NCBI GenBank assembly: GCA_965238155.1
Contig: OZ250175.1
Location: 682,001-746,000 of the forward strand
DNA from: BJGV01 sp964196335
GTDB lineage: Bacteria > Pseudomonadota > Gammaproteobacteria > Burkholderiales > Nitrosomonadaceae
DNA length: 64,000 bases
Reading direction: 5' to 3'
Shown here: piece by piece, positions 8,395 to 17,901 of the stretch
Layout: each line of letters starts with the position of its first letter
Numbering within the stretch: the stretch's first letter is position 1
Made by a program: the position numbers and the translations under genes
The notes under the pieces: model-generated
What the model was told of the DNA's origin: nothing
Database searches by the model: none
What the model saw: only the letters and a program-made list of their open reading frames with translations

Positions 8395-10218
8395 ATGAGC
8401 ATTGATATCGCGGCACCAGACTACGTAAAAAATTCAAAGCTAAAAGAATGGGTTACTAAAGTTGCTAATTTAACAGAACCTGACCACATCGTTTGGTGTG
8501 ATGGTTCGCAGGAAGAATACGATCAATTGTGTTCCAACTTGGTTGATGCTGGTACTTTTGTCAAACTCAATCCAGCCAAGCGTCCTAATTCTTATCTGGC
8601 CTGTTCTGATCCATCCGACGTGGCACGAGTAGAGGATCGTACTTACATTTGTTCTGAGAATCCTAATGACGCAGGTCCTACCAATAATTGGGAAGATCCA
8701 ACAAAAATGCGTGAGACTCTTACAGGGTTGTTTAAAGGATCAATGCACGGTCGTACTTTGTATGTTATTCCGTTTAGTATGGGACCAATTGGGTCACCTA
8801 TAGCACAAATTGGTGTCGAAATTAGTGATTCACCTTACGTAGTAGTAAATATGCGTATCATGACGCGCATGGGTAAGGCGGTGTACGACGTACTTGGTGC
8901 AAATGGGGAATTCGTGCCATGTCTGCACAGTATTGGAGCACCTCTAGAGACTGGTGATCAGGACGTTAAATGGCCGTGTAATCCGACTATTAAATACATC
9001 GTACACTTTCCTGAAACGCGTGAGATTTGGTCTTATGGTTCCGGATATGGTGGTAATGCGTTACTTGGTAAGAAATGTTTTGCCCTACGTATTGCTTCAA
9101 CTATGGCACGAGATGAAGGTTGGTTAGCTGAACATATGTTGATTCTTGGAATTGAGTCACCTACCGGAGAAAAGAACTACGTTGCAGCAGCTTTTCCTTC
9201 CGCTTGTGGAAAAACTAATCTTGCTATGCTGATTCCACCAAAGTCATTTGATAAGTGGAAAGTTACCACAGTGGGAGATGATATAGCCTGGATTAAACCT
9301 GGCAAGAGCGGTAAGTTCCACGCTATTAATCCGGAGGCTGGCTTCTTTGGTGTTGCTCCTGGTACTTCTGAAAAAACGAACCCAAATGCCCTGGAAACCC
9401 TGAAGGAAAATTGCATTTTTACTAACGTCGGACTGACTGATGATGGTGATGTATGGTGGGAAGGCATGACAAAAGAGCCTCCGGCACATCTAATTGACTG
9501 GCAAGGCAAAGACTGGACTCCAGAAGACGGTAAGTCAGGTCGTAAGGCAGCTCATCCTAATTCAAGATTTACTGTCCCGGCTAGCCAGTGTCCGTCTATT
9601 GATACTGCATGGGAAGATCCGGAAGGGGTACCAATCTCTGCATTTATTTTCGGTGGTCGCCGTGCCACTACTGTACCATTAGTTTATGAAGCATTTGACT
9701 GGAATCGTGGGGTTTACATGGCTTCTACTCTCGGTTCCGAAACTACCGCTGCTGCGTTTGGCAAACAGGGCGTAGTACGACGCGATCCTTTTGCCATGTT
9801 GCCATTCTGTGGTTATCACATAGCCGATTACCTTAAACACTGGTTGAAGATGGGAACGGTAATTAAACAGACCCCTAATATTTTCTGTGTAAATTGGTTT
9901 CGCTTAAACGAAAAAGGAGAGTTTATGTGGCCTGGCTTTAGCGATAACATGCGTGTATTGAAGTGGATCATAGATCGTGTCAAGAGTCGTGTCCCAGCTC
10001 AGAAAACTGCTTTGGGTTGGATGCCGCGCTTTGAGGACATTGACTTGTCTGGAGTTGAAATTAATGAGGCCGAGTTTGGTCAATTGAACCAGGTAGATGA
10101 AGAAGCATGGAAACAAGAGTTAGTTCTGCAAAAAGAATGGTTCGATAAAATGGGGGATAAATTACCCGGTGAATTAGTACAGAACCGAAAATTATTTGAA
10201 TCAACGCTATCGACTTAA
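8395..10218 (+). CDS. pckG: Phosphoenolpyruvate carboxykinase (GTP)
   Basis: Interconverts oxaloacetate and phosphoenolpyruvate with GTP/GDP, linking the TCA cycle to gluconeogenesis. The 607-residue length and FPSACGKTN phosphate-binding loop (about residues 267-275) mark the GTP-dependent family rather than the ATP type. Other family features are GEKNYVAAAFPS just before the loop, TTVGDDIAWI, and FGGRRATTVPLVYEAF. ATG at 8395 is preceded by CGGAG. It stands alone, between the tRNA cluster and a terminator hairpin. In an autotroph it may serve anaplerosis or gluconeogenesis; that is inference. Confidence 0.97.
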   Translation: MSIDIAAPDYVKNSKLKEWVTKVANLTEPDHIVWCDGSQEEYDQLCSNLVDAGTFVKLNPAKRPNSYLACSDPSDVARVEDRTYICSENPNDAGPTNNWEDPTKMRETLTGLFKGSMHGRTLYVIPFSMGPIGSPIAQIGVEISDSPYVVVNMRIMTRMGKAVYDVLGANGEFVPCLHSIGAPLETGDQDVKWPCNPTIKYIVHFPETREIWSYGSGYGGNALLGKKCFALRIASTMARDEGWLAEHMLILGIESPTGEKNYVAAAFPSACGKTNLAMLIPPKSFDKWKVTTVGDDIAWIKPGKSGKFHAINPEAGFFGVAPGTSEKTNPNALETLKENCIFTNVGLTDDGDVWWEGMTKEPPAHLIDWQGKDWTPEDGKSGRKAAHPNSRFTVPASQCPSIDTAWEDPEGVPISAFIFGGRRATTVPLVYEAFDWNRGVYMASTLGSETTAAAFGKQGVVRRDPFAMLPFCGYHIADYLKHWLKMGTVIKQTPNIFCVNWFRLNEKGEFMWPGFSDNMRVLKWIIDRVKSRVPAQKTALGWMPRFEDIDLSGVEINEAEFGQLNQVDEEAWKQELVLQKEWFDKMGDKLPGELVQNRKLFESTLST

Positions 10219-10250
10219 CCTGACTTGATTACTTCAGGTGCAATAATAAA

Positions 10251-10275
10251 ATGCCAATATCACTGATATTGGCAT
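10251..10275 (+). terminator. Hairpin downstream of pckG
   Basis: A perfect 10-base inverted repeat (ATGCCAATAT at 10251-10260, ATATTGGCAT at 10266-10275) with a five-base loop, 33 bases after the pckG stop. The following bases are only moderately T-rich, so termination strength is uncertain. It also lies between convergent pckG and hpnG. Confidence 0.65.
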
Positions 10276-10304
10276 TTGGCTTTCTGGACTTTAAAAGTCT
10301 TGGC

Positions 10305-11045
10305 CTATTTATTACTCTGGTGTGCAGTTGTAGATTGATTGGGTTGGATTCCTAATTCCATACTTGCATGTAACACGACTGTTGACAGAGTGGAGCGAGC
10401 AGTACGTACCTCTCTGGCAAGGCGTAGCAATGTATTCAAAGTCACAGACCGTTGTAGTAGTAAAGATAGTATTTGGCTTAGATTAGCACTACCATCAGGA
10501 TTTACTGCTTCTAGTAGGGCCAGTGGTGGTGAAAATTCAATAGGGTCTGAAATTGCACGTATTGCAAGGAATGGCATGTCTGAATTTTCGGCCACTTCAG
10601 CTACCGCACCGCTTTCTAAATCTACTGCACAAGCTCCGGTAATTTTTGCAAACTCACGTTTTTCAATCAATGAAGTAAGAACTTTCTTGCTCGTTGCTAA
10701 TTTGCCACCAATGACGCGTAAGTAAGAAGGCAGGCGTTCTTGTACTCGATCTCTCCAGGTTAAGGATACAGGCAACAATCGTCCGCTATAAATTGACTCA
10801 GGAAGTACTAAGTCACCCGGACGTAACTTAGAATCTAGTGCTCCAGCAAACCCGAAGCTGATCAGAGAAGTTGCGCCTCCTGCCTGCAATCTTATTGCTG
10901 CTTTTCGTGCGGCATTTTCACCCATACCACATAAACATATCGCTGAATTATCTCCCAGATTTATTATTTCACTAAGAGGCAAGTCGCGAGTAGTTATACA
11001 GCGGGATTCAATTCGCATGGCTGCGACAATACCCACAAAATTCAC
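10305..11045 (-). CDS. hpnG: Hopanoid-associated phosphorylase HpnG
   Basis: Nucleoside-phosphorylase-like enzyme that removes adenine from adenosylhopane, giving a ribosyl-type side chain for extended hopanoids. From GTG at 11043-11045 it reads VNFVGIVAAMRIES and runs 246 residues. Phosphorylase features include LCGMGENAA, SFGFAGALD and AVDLESGAVAEVA. This GTG overlaps the shc stop codon (ATGTGA), a four-base coupling, and places the conserved first strand at the N-terminus. The open frame extends further upstream inside shc, but that part is not homologous. Last gene of the hopanoid run. Confidence 0.9.
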   Translation of the reverse strand: MNFVGIVAAMRIESRCITTRDLPLSEIINLGDNSAICLCGMGENAARKAAIRLQAGGATSLISFGFAGALDSKLRPGDLVLPESIYSGRLLPVSLTWRDRVQERLPSYLRVIGGKLATSKKVLTSLIEKREFAKITGACAVDLESGAVAEVAENSDMPFLAIRAISDPIEFSPPLALLEAVNPDGSANLSQILSLLLQRSVTLNTLLRLAREVRTARSTLSTVVLHASMELGIQPNQSTTAHQSNK

Positions 11046-13027
11046 ATAAGATCCTGTTGGGTAAATGCCTGGTATCTTGCTAGAGCCCACAATGGGAAAT
11101 ACTTTGAATATCCATGATATTTTAAATAGAAAACCCTCGGGAATCCCGGCGCTGTAAACCATGGATCATCCCATAATCCATCATTTCCCTGTCTGCTTAG
11201 AAGATATTTGATTCCTTTACTGACTTCTTCGCTATGTGTTTCTCCTGCTGCCATTAGGCCAAGTAAAGCCCAGGCGGTTTGAAACGAAGTACTTGTTCTG
11301 AACCGTCCTGCTAGTTTTGGTGCAAAATAGGTATCATTGTTTTCACCCCATCCTCCATCCTCTCTCTGAACTGACTTTAACCATTTTACTGCACGAATGA
11401 TAGATACATGAGAAGTATCTACTTTTACCAGTCTCAAAGCTTCTAGAACTGACCAGGTTCCATAAATATAATTACTCCCCCAGCGGCCAAACCAGGCACC
11501 ACTTGGTTCTTGCTCATTGAACAAATAGGATAATCCCTGCTTCATCGAACTTTGTTGCTCAGGTTTTCCGTATAAGGCCAGAAACCCGGTACAACGTGCA
11601 CTGACATCACTAGTGGGCGGATCAAGTAAAGCGCCATGATCAGCAAATGGAATTTCGTTAAGGTAATAATAAGTATTGTCGACATCAAAGGCAGCAAACC
11701 CGCCGTTTTTGGATTGCATGCCGCTAAGCCAGTTTGCAGCTCTTGATAGACTCTCACGATAAGCATGAGGGTCTGCCTGGTACATTGCCCAGCCTACCGC
11801 TGCTGTATCGTCAAGATCAGGGTAATGTGGATTGGCGTATTGAAAAGCCCAGCCACCACCAGCTAATCTTAGATGTTCTTCCCGCCAGTCTGCAGGCGCA
11901 TCTAGTATCTGGAGAGGTACTAGCCAGTCAAGAGCATTTCGGACCGGCTTTTGATCTGCACCAATATCTTCCTGTAATGACAGGCTTGCAAGGACAGTAT
12001 CCCACACAGGCGATGTGCATGGTTGACACCAGACTTGTTCACCATCATCAACCAATAACCCTAATAAAGCTTGACGGCACTGTTCCCGGTACGGATGTTC
12101 ATAAGGATAACCTAGCAGTGAAAGTGCCTCATTTGCATTTACCATTGCAGGAAAAATTGCTCCCAGACCGCATTCGCCATTAAGTCGTTCTATTATCCAG
12201 CGCTCTGCTCGGCGTAGAGCAACACGACGTAGGATATTTGGAATAAGTGGTTCAAGTAATGAAGCAGTACGCTCAATAAATAAAAATAAGCGGTTCAGAG
12301 GAGTACGCACTGAAAAATAATCACGCTCTTCTTCCGGGTCTATGGTGAAGAGCTCACGAATATTAATTTTATGTGGATTAGCAGCTTTTGCTCTTAAGCT
12401 GCATAAGATTGTCAGTGGTACTGTCACAGTACGTGACCAATAAGCAATTTTACTCAGATGAAATGGGAACCACTTCGGTAATAAAATAATCTCTACCGGC
12501 ATAAATGGTACACCACGCCAGGGGAGTTGGCCGTACATTGCAAGTAAGATTCTGGTAAAAACGTTTGCTCTTGATGCACCGCCATGTGACAGGATAGCTG
12601 TACGAGCAGTTACCATATGTGGAGCATCCGGGGGGTCACCGACTAGCTTTAATGCATAGTAAGCTTTGACAGTACAACTCAGATCAAAGTGACCGCCATA
12701 GTATAAAGGCCAGCCACCATGCTTTGTATCCTGTTTTTCTCGGATAAACCGAGCTATCCTTATTTCGAGCTCTGCATCTATATCATCCATGAAATGCATC
12801 ATCAACACGTATTCGGCTGGAACAGTACAATCTGCCTCGAGTGGGAAGCACCAGTGACCATCCTTTTTCTGCAAGGCTAGTAGTGCTTTGCGCGCTGATG
12901 CCAAAGCATCCGGTAGTTTCTTTATGTCATGACCCGATGGTTGCTGGTAATCAGAGGTAGTCGTACCAAAAGTAGAATCAATATCTTCCTGACTCAGATC
13001 AGTGAGAGTGTTATCTGTCTCCTTCAT
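11042..13027 (-). CDS. shc: Squalene-hopene cyclase
   Basis: Monotopic membrane enzyme that cyclises squalene to hopene and hopanol. The 661-residue length is normal. The catalytic DXDD-type motif is seen as PDLDDTAAVGWAM near residue 400, and several QW-type repeats are visible (for example KKDGHWCFPLEAD and QREDGGWGENND), as is the C-terminal FYLKYHGYSKYFPLWAL. ATG at 13025-13027 has AAGGAAAT upstream. Its stop codon overlaps the hpnG start. Defines this cluster as a hopanoid locus. Confidence 0.97.
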   Translation of the reverse strand: MKETDNTLTDLSQEDIDSTFGTTTSDYQQPSGHDIKKLPDALASARKALLALQKKDGHWCFPLEADCTVPAEYVLMMHFMDDIDAELEIRIARFIREKQDTKHGGWPLYYGGHFDLSCTVKAYYALKLVGDPPDAPHMVTARTAILSHGGASRANVFTRILLAMYGQLPWRGVPFMPVEIILLPKWFPFHLSKIAYWSRTVTVPLTILCSLRAKAANPHKINIRELFTIDPEEERDYFSVRTPLNRLFLFIERTASLLEPLIPNILRRVALRRAERWIIERLNGECGLGAIFPAMVNANEALSLLGYPYEHPYREQCRQALLGLLVDDGEQVWCQPCTSPVWDTVLASLSLQEDIGADQKPVRNALDWLVPLQILDAPADWREEHLRLAGGGWAFQYANPHYPDLDDTAAVGWAMYQADPHAYRESLSRAANWLSGMQSKNGGFAAFDVDNTYYYLNEIPFADHGALLDPPTSDVSARCTGFLALYGKPEQQSSMKQGLSYLFNEQEPSGAWFGRWGSNYIYGTWSVLEALRLVKVDTSHVSIIRAVKWLKSVQREDGGWGENNDTYFAPKLAGRFRTSTSFQTAWALLGLMAAGETHSEEVSKGIKYLLSRQGNDGLWDDPWFTAPGFPRVFYLKYHGYSKYFPLWALARYQAFTQQDLM

Positions 13028-13162
13028 TTAATTTCCTTTCGGTGTGCCAGACTGAGTAGATTTGTCTTTGTGAACAATATGTGGACAGACTTTTTTATTA
13101 TAGCTGTCGAAATTATCTCTCCTGATGTCATTTTCTTCTTGTATAAGAAGTGGATGCCAGGC

Positions 13163-14059
13163 TTATTGTGTAGAAAAATTCTGTACAGGTTCTTCAGGAC
13201 AGGGCTCATTGGAAGAGCTGGTTTCAGATGTATCGTAAAGGTCATCATCATTAATAAATAGATTATCATAGGTTTCAACTGGTGGCGTACCATCAAAGAC
13301 AAGATTTTCTCGTTGTTGCCAATATGCCTCACGAGTGAATAAATAAGGGTCTAATGCTGCCTGATCACGAAGACGTATCGACTCCGCATACCGCGCACGT
13401 TTATCAACTACTGCCAGAACACCCAAGGGGATAGTTACTGGGGCAGCTAAAAAGAACCCTGCATAAAATAGCATATTTGAGGCTACGGTGACAGGGATGC
13501 CAAGTACATCACGATTACTGCTCGGTCCCAGAATAGGCAGATACATATAAGATGTATTATCAACTCCCCAAACTCCTAATGTCTGCCCGAAATCTTCATT
13601 GTGTTTTGGCAGGCCCAAAGGGGTTGCTGCGTCAAAGAGCCCGACTACGCCTACTGTAGTATTTACAAGGAAACGCAAACCATCCCCCATTCCTTGCTTT
13701 ACTTTGCCTTGTAGCAAACCGTTTATAACCACATTCGGATATGCAAGGTTATCATAGAAATTTCCAACCGAGGTTCGCACGGGATCAGGAATATTATCTA
13801 TGTAAGAGTCGGCAACTGGTTCTAATACATTTCGGTCAACAGTCTCGGTGAATTCATAAAAGGGGCGGTTAAATTTTTCATAGGGATCAATTGAACAGGG
13901 ATCCTCATCAGGTGGCGTAACTTCTTGATTGCTTTCAGCTGATTTTGTGTCCTTATTTGAGAGTGCGGTACTATTATTTTCTTTGGGCGTGATAGCACAG
14001 CCTGCAGCCAGTGCAGCAAAAAATAGTAGCAGAATAGAATTTAAGCAGCTTGATTTCAT
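13163..14059 (-). CDS. mlaA: MlaA (VacJ) family outer-membrane lipoprotein
   Basis: Outer-membrane lipoprotein of the Mla phospholipid-trafficking pathway. I chose ATG at 14057-14059, giving MKSSCLNSILLLFFAALAAGC, a clear lipoprotein signal with lipobox LAAGC; an ATG six codons earlier (14077) is possible. The body has the family signatures DPYEKFNRPFYEFTE and FLVNTTVGVVGLFD, plus DFGQTLGVWGV. About 298 residues with a disordered acidic tail. It sits inside the hopanoid cluster, between hpnN and shc, which suggests a role in hopanoid or lipid distribution; that role is inferred. Confidence 0.93.
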   Translation of the reverse strand: MKSSCLNSILLLFFAALAAGCAITPKENNSTALSNKDTKSAESNQEVTPPDEDPCSIDPYEKFNRPFYEFTETVDRNVLEPVADSYIDNIPDPVRTSVGNFYDNLAYPNVVINGLLQGKVKQGMGDGLRFLVNTTVGVVGLFDAATPLGLPKHNEDFGQTLGVWGVDNTSYMYLPILGPSSNRDVLGIPVTVASNMLFYAGFFLAAPVTIPLGVLAVVDKRARYAESIRLRDQAALDPYLFTREAYWQQRENLVFDGTPPVETYDNLFINDDDLYDTSETSSSNEPCPEEPVQNFSTQ

Positions 14060-14301
14060 ACCGGGATCCAGTCCCATTTTCTATTTGTATTATAGTAATT
14101 CGTTTTGAGATATTCTGTACAACAAAAAAAGACTACTTTTACACTGTATTTTTATCACAGGTTTAGTTGTATATATATTGCTATATGGGGTGGTTATAAG
14201 ACTATTCAAATATATTAACCATTCTAGTTTGGTACCAGTGGATTACTGGCCTGGTATAGAGTAGATTCAGTACACTCAGTAATAATAGCGGATTCGCTAC
14301 T

Positions 14302-16950
14302 TTAAGACTTTACTTCTTTGGTCGAAGCATTTAACAATACAGGCAATATAACGAGTGTACAGATAAGAGTGAAAGTCAATCCTACGGCGAGTAATATTCC
14401 CATGCTGGCAGTGCCCTGATGGGATGAGAACATTAAGCTTGCAAAGGCGACCAGGGAAGTCAGAGCGCTGTAAAAAACGGCGCGTACTGTACTAGTATGG
14501 ATCAGAGTTCCACCTGCTAATTTATCAATACGACTTCGGTGAACCATATGTAGACTACTATCTATTCCAATACCAAGTAGCAGCGGAAGGGCAATAATAT
14601 TCGCAAAGTTAAATGGCAGGTTTAACAATACAGTGAAAATACCAATAAATATACTTGAAAGAAAAAGCGGAACCAGTACCAGTAGCGTATATTTCACACT
14701 CCGTAATAAAATTAATAGCGCCACTACAATACCAGCTAAAGCTAATGAAAATGCTTGTATGAACGCTTGTACGACAGCCTCACCGGCTTCCAGGCTTACC
14801 ATGGGAGCGCCGGTGGCCTGTGGCGCAACTTTTTGTACTGCCCGAACAAAACGTCTTAATGCCTCGTTGTCATTTATGTCTTCTGACGGGTAGACAGCAA
14901 TTTTGTATTCTCCCGCATGACTGTGCCAGCGGCTTGTTAAAGATGCCGGAAGGTCTTTCTTACTGAATGTAGTAGAAGCTTCAATAGCAGTCTGCATCCG
15001 TTGTAAAGAAGTAGGTAAAGTTACGAGTAAATCTTTCTCTACCGAATGTAATAGCTTCTCTCTATTTGCGGTATCATTTTTGTTGAGATGTTCAAACAGT
15101 ACTGCCAGTGAATTCTTCAGAGTACGGACAGGAATCAATAAAGTATGGCCAGGTTTTTCAGCAATGAATTGATCCAGAGTGATTCTAAGTTTATCTAATT
15201 CATTTTTTTGTTTTATCGACGCTTGATTATTATTCACTTTCAATGGTGTGGACATGGTGATCGGCCCCGTGGTAATTGCCATGTCTGCAATAAGTGGAAG
15301 TTTCATTTCCTGCTCTTCTGGTACAAAATCAAAAATTGTTACTACTTTTTTTACCTCCTGTAGTTTTGTTAGATTTTCTACCAGAAGATCAGTTTCTTTA
15401 CGATTGTCAGCCAGTACAGCTATATACCAGGGTGAGTTTTCTACTTCCGATAGTAATTCCTTAAAGGTTTTTACAGCTTTTCCTTTAGGATCTTGCATAT
15501 TTAATAAATTATAGTCAAATTTTAACTGAGGAAAGAGTGAGACAGCAGATAATAGTCCAATGAAAATAGCTGCATATGTCAATTTTTGCCATTTAAATGA
15601 TGTTTCAAGTATTCTGCTAAGAGATATAGTAATGCCGGACTCTAATTTAGGTTGTTTGGGTATATAGCGTAGCAGAGCAGGGCCAATAGTAAGGGTAACC
15701 AGTAGACTAATCAGCATTCCAGTACCCGAAATTACTCCTAATTCAGCCACTCCGCTGTAATCAGTAGGTATAAAAGCATAAAAACCAATAGCGTTAGTTA
15801 TGGCGCATACAGTTAATGCACCTCCGGCCACACTTCCGGATTCGTAGATCGCATCTTTTGCCGGCAGGCCTCTTTCTGTTACTTCTCGGTGTCGTAGTAG
15901 AAAGTGGATTGCGAAATCAGCGCCAAGACCAATGTACAACACTGCAAAAGCGATAGAGATAATATTCAGATGGCCGATTGCAGCAGTAGCAAAGGCAGCG
16001 GTAAGAATCAGGCCTAAGATAAGACAGATTATTACAGCTAGTACCAGCCTAATCGTACGCATTGCAAAAAAGAGTACCAATACAACCATTACAAATGTAA
16101 TTATTCCGGCATACTCCATGCCACGCAGTGAACTGTTGAGTTCTTCGTCAGCTAAAGCCACTTTACCAGTAATACGCATTTGTACAGGGCTATCATTTGT
16201 TAAGCCAATTTCAGATGCAGCAGTCTGTAATGCAGAAATGGCTTTTTCAGCTGGATATAGCTGGGTAAAATCCTGTTTTGGTTTTACCATAACAAATTCT
16301 TGATATCTGATTTTCTGTGACTCGCCTCGGAATAGTTCTTGCCACGAAAGAATACGCGGCACTCCTGCAAGCCTGGCGTTTAAAGTTTCACTCAAGCTAT
16401 TAAGTAAGGGTCCCAGTTCCAGACTACGCCCCTTACGTAATTCATCTATTGCTCCAGAGAGTACAGAAGCAAAAGTTTGTAATGTCGGGTCTCGAGCAAT
16501 ATGGGCAATCAGCGGTTGTGCATTTGCCATATGATCAGCAATTCTTTCCAACTCAGGAATACTTTCGTAAAGTAGGCTATTGTGTATGAAGAAAGGATTT
16601 ACATTTGGGGCATAGACATCTTGAAAATTCTGCGTGTCATTTTTCAGGCGAGCGGAAAGAAGACCGGCGGTAGCATATGCTTGTTCCGGTGTAGGGGCAT
16701 CTAATACCACTAACAAGCTATCCATTTCCTGGGGGAACGTTTTATTGTAGTGTTTCAAATTGACACGAAACGGCAAATGCTCTGCGAGCATATCTGTGGT
16801 ATCTGTATTCATACCAAGATTGCGTGATATATATACGGAACAGCTCATAGCGGTAAGTACCGCCACAAGAAGTATCCATGGTGCGTAGAGATATGAGGCA
16901 GCAGCCCAACGCGCAAAAGCGCTATAGATATGTCCTTTCGAGGCTTCCAC
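14302..16950 (-). CDS. hpnN: Hopanoid transporter HpnN (RND/MMPL superfamily)
   Basis: Inner-membrane RND-type exporter; HpnN in Rhodopseudomonas palustris is needed to move hopanoids to the outer membrane. The 882-residue protein has the two-fold RND layout: a TM near residues 20-40, a large periplasmic loop to about 270, a five-TM bundle with YIGLGADFAIHFLLRHRE (about 345-360), then a second loop and a second bundle with LLLGIGIDSSLHMVHRSR near 795. Upstream hpnM is 44 bases away, so they are probably co-transcribed. Confidence 0.93.
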   Translation of the reverse strand: MEASKGHIYSAFARWAAASYLYAPWILLVAVLTAMSCSVYISRNLGMNTDTTDMLAEHLPFRVNLKHYNKTFPQEMDSLLVVLDAPTPEQAYATAGLLSARLKNDTQNFQDVYAPNVNPFFIHNSLLYESIPELERIADHMANAQPLIAHIARDPTLQTFASVLSGAIDELRKGRSLELGPLLNSLSETLNARLAGVPRILSWQELFRGESQKIRYQEFVMVKPKQDFTQLYPAEKAISALQTAASEIGLTNDSPVQMRITGKVALADEELNSSLRGMEYAGIITFVMVVLVLFFAMRTIRLVLAVIICLILGLILTAAFATAAIGHLNIISIAFAVLYIGLGADFAIHFLLRHREVTERGLPAKDAIYESGSVAGGALTVCAITNAIGFYAFIPTDYSGVAELGVISGTGMLISLLVTLTIGPALLRYIPKQPKLESGITISLSRILETSFKWQKLTYAAIFIGLLSAVSLFPQLKFDYNLLNMQDPKGKAVKTFKELLSEVENSPWYIAVLADNRKETDLLVENLTKLQEVKKVVTIFDFVPEEQEMKLPLIADMAITTGPITMSTPLKVNNNQASIKQKNELDKLRITLDQFIAEKPGHTLLIPVRTLKNSLAVLFEHLNKNDTANREKLLHSVEKDLLVTLPTSLQRMQTAIEASTTFSKKDLPASLTSRWHSHAGEYKIAVYPSEDINDNEALRRFVRAVQKVAPQATGAPMVSLEAGEAVVQAFIQAFSLALAGIVVALLILLRSVKYTLLVLVPLFLSSIFIGIFTVLLNLPFNFANIIALPLLLGIGIDSSLHMVHRSRIDKLAGGTLIHTSTVRAVFYSALTSLVAFASLMFSSHQGTASMGILLAVGLTFTLICTLVILPVLLNASTKEVKS

Positions 16951-16994
16951 TATCGTGGGTTGTCCTTCAGGGGGGTGGTTTGTATGATTAATTC

Positions 16995-17624
16995 TTAATT
17001 TTTTTCAGCTAATTCAATCTTTTTCTTGAGCATATCGATAAAAACCTTAAAGCCTTTTTGTCCAAGAATAGAACGGTACTCTACATGTTTCAGTGCAAGG
17101 TCACTGACACCATCTGCCAGAACATTAATGATCCTCCAGTATTTTTTATCCTGACGTAGTAGGTAGTCAAGACTTACAGTATCGCCATTAGACTGGATTA
17201 ATTGACTGCGTACCAACACATAATTTCTAGGCATTTTTTTTTGATCAATATATTTAAAGTGCTCACCATCATATTCCTTGAACCATCCTGCATAGGTGCT
17301 AATACTTAGTTTGTGAAAGTGACTAATAAAAATTTGTTGTTGCTCACGGTTTAGTTTAGTCCAATGCTTTCCCAGAATAGTTTTCGCAATGAAATCCAGA
17401 TCATGAGAACGTTCAACTATTGGAGCTAGTAGTTTAAAACGACCTTGGAATCCAAGCTTGTCTCCTCCCTGCATTCCCTTTAGCAAGGAACTATGCAGAC
17501 TATTTACAGTCTTTGCAGGGTCCGTAGCATCCAGTTCCTGCGTCCAGACTACTGGTATGTACAGAAGCATTGCTGTCACAATCAGAAGGTGTAGTGCTGA
17601 TTTAATTTCTGGCCAATTTTTCAT
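16995..17624 (-). CDS. hpnM: Hopanoid-associated MlaC/Ttg2D-family periplasmic protein HpnM
   Basis: A 209-residue secreted protein: signal peptide in the first 28 residues (hydrophobic ALHLLIVTAMLLYIPVVWTQ), then an MlaC-like domain (FIAKTILGKHWTKLNREQQQIF, about residues 77-98). MlaC proteins carry lipids across the periplasm. Directly upstream of hpnN on the same strand, the usual hpnM-hpnN pairing. With mlaA in the same cluster, the locus holds periplasmic and outer-membrane Mla-type parts; cargo is not shown by sequence. Confidence 0.9.
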   Translation of the reverse strand: MKNWPEIKSALHLLIVTAMLLYIPVVWTQELDATDPAKTVNSLHSSLLKGMQGGDKLGFQGRFKLLAPIVERSHDLDFIAKTILGKHWTKLNREQQQIFISHFHKLSISTYAGWFKEYDGEHFKYIDQKKMPRNYVLVRSQLIQSNGDTVSLDYLLRQDKKYWRIINVLADGVSDLALKHVEYRSILGQKGFKVFIDMLKKKIELAEKN

Positions 17625-17901
17625 AACTGCGGTCCTTCCAACAAGCGTAATTCAAATCAACTATATATTGATTGTTGAATTCGTATTATATCTAAGTATA
17701 AAGTAAGGATGATGAGCAGGGAAATGGCAGGCATGGATATGACAGGCTTGAATAAAATAATATTACCAGCAGGGCAAAAAATACAGCCAATTAATGTATC
17801 TGGTAAAAATTGATCAGTCTTGTTTTGTACAAACCAAACAAATCTATACTGTCATGATAGGCAAACTAATGAATCAGTACTTTCTTATTAGTTAACAATA
17901 A

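Noticed and set aside
11046..11162. Longer hpnG start within shc
   Set aside because: Would add 39 residues that lie within the conserved C-terminus of shc in another frame; the GTG at 11045 with the stop-start overlap fits the family N-terminus.
13024..13332. Minus-strand frame overlapping the mlaA end
   Set aside because: It overlaps mlaA in another frame, has no conserved content, and covers only the mlaA-shc gap.
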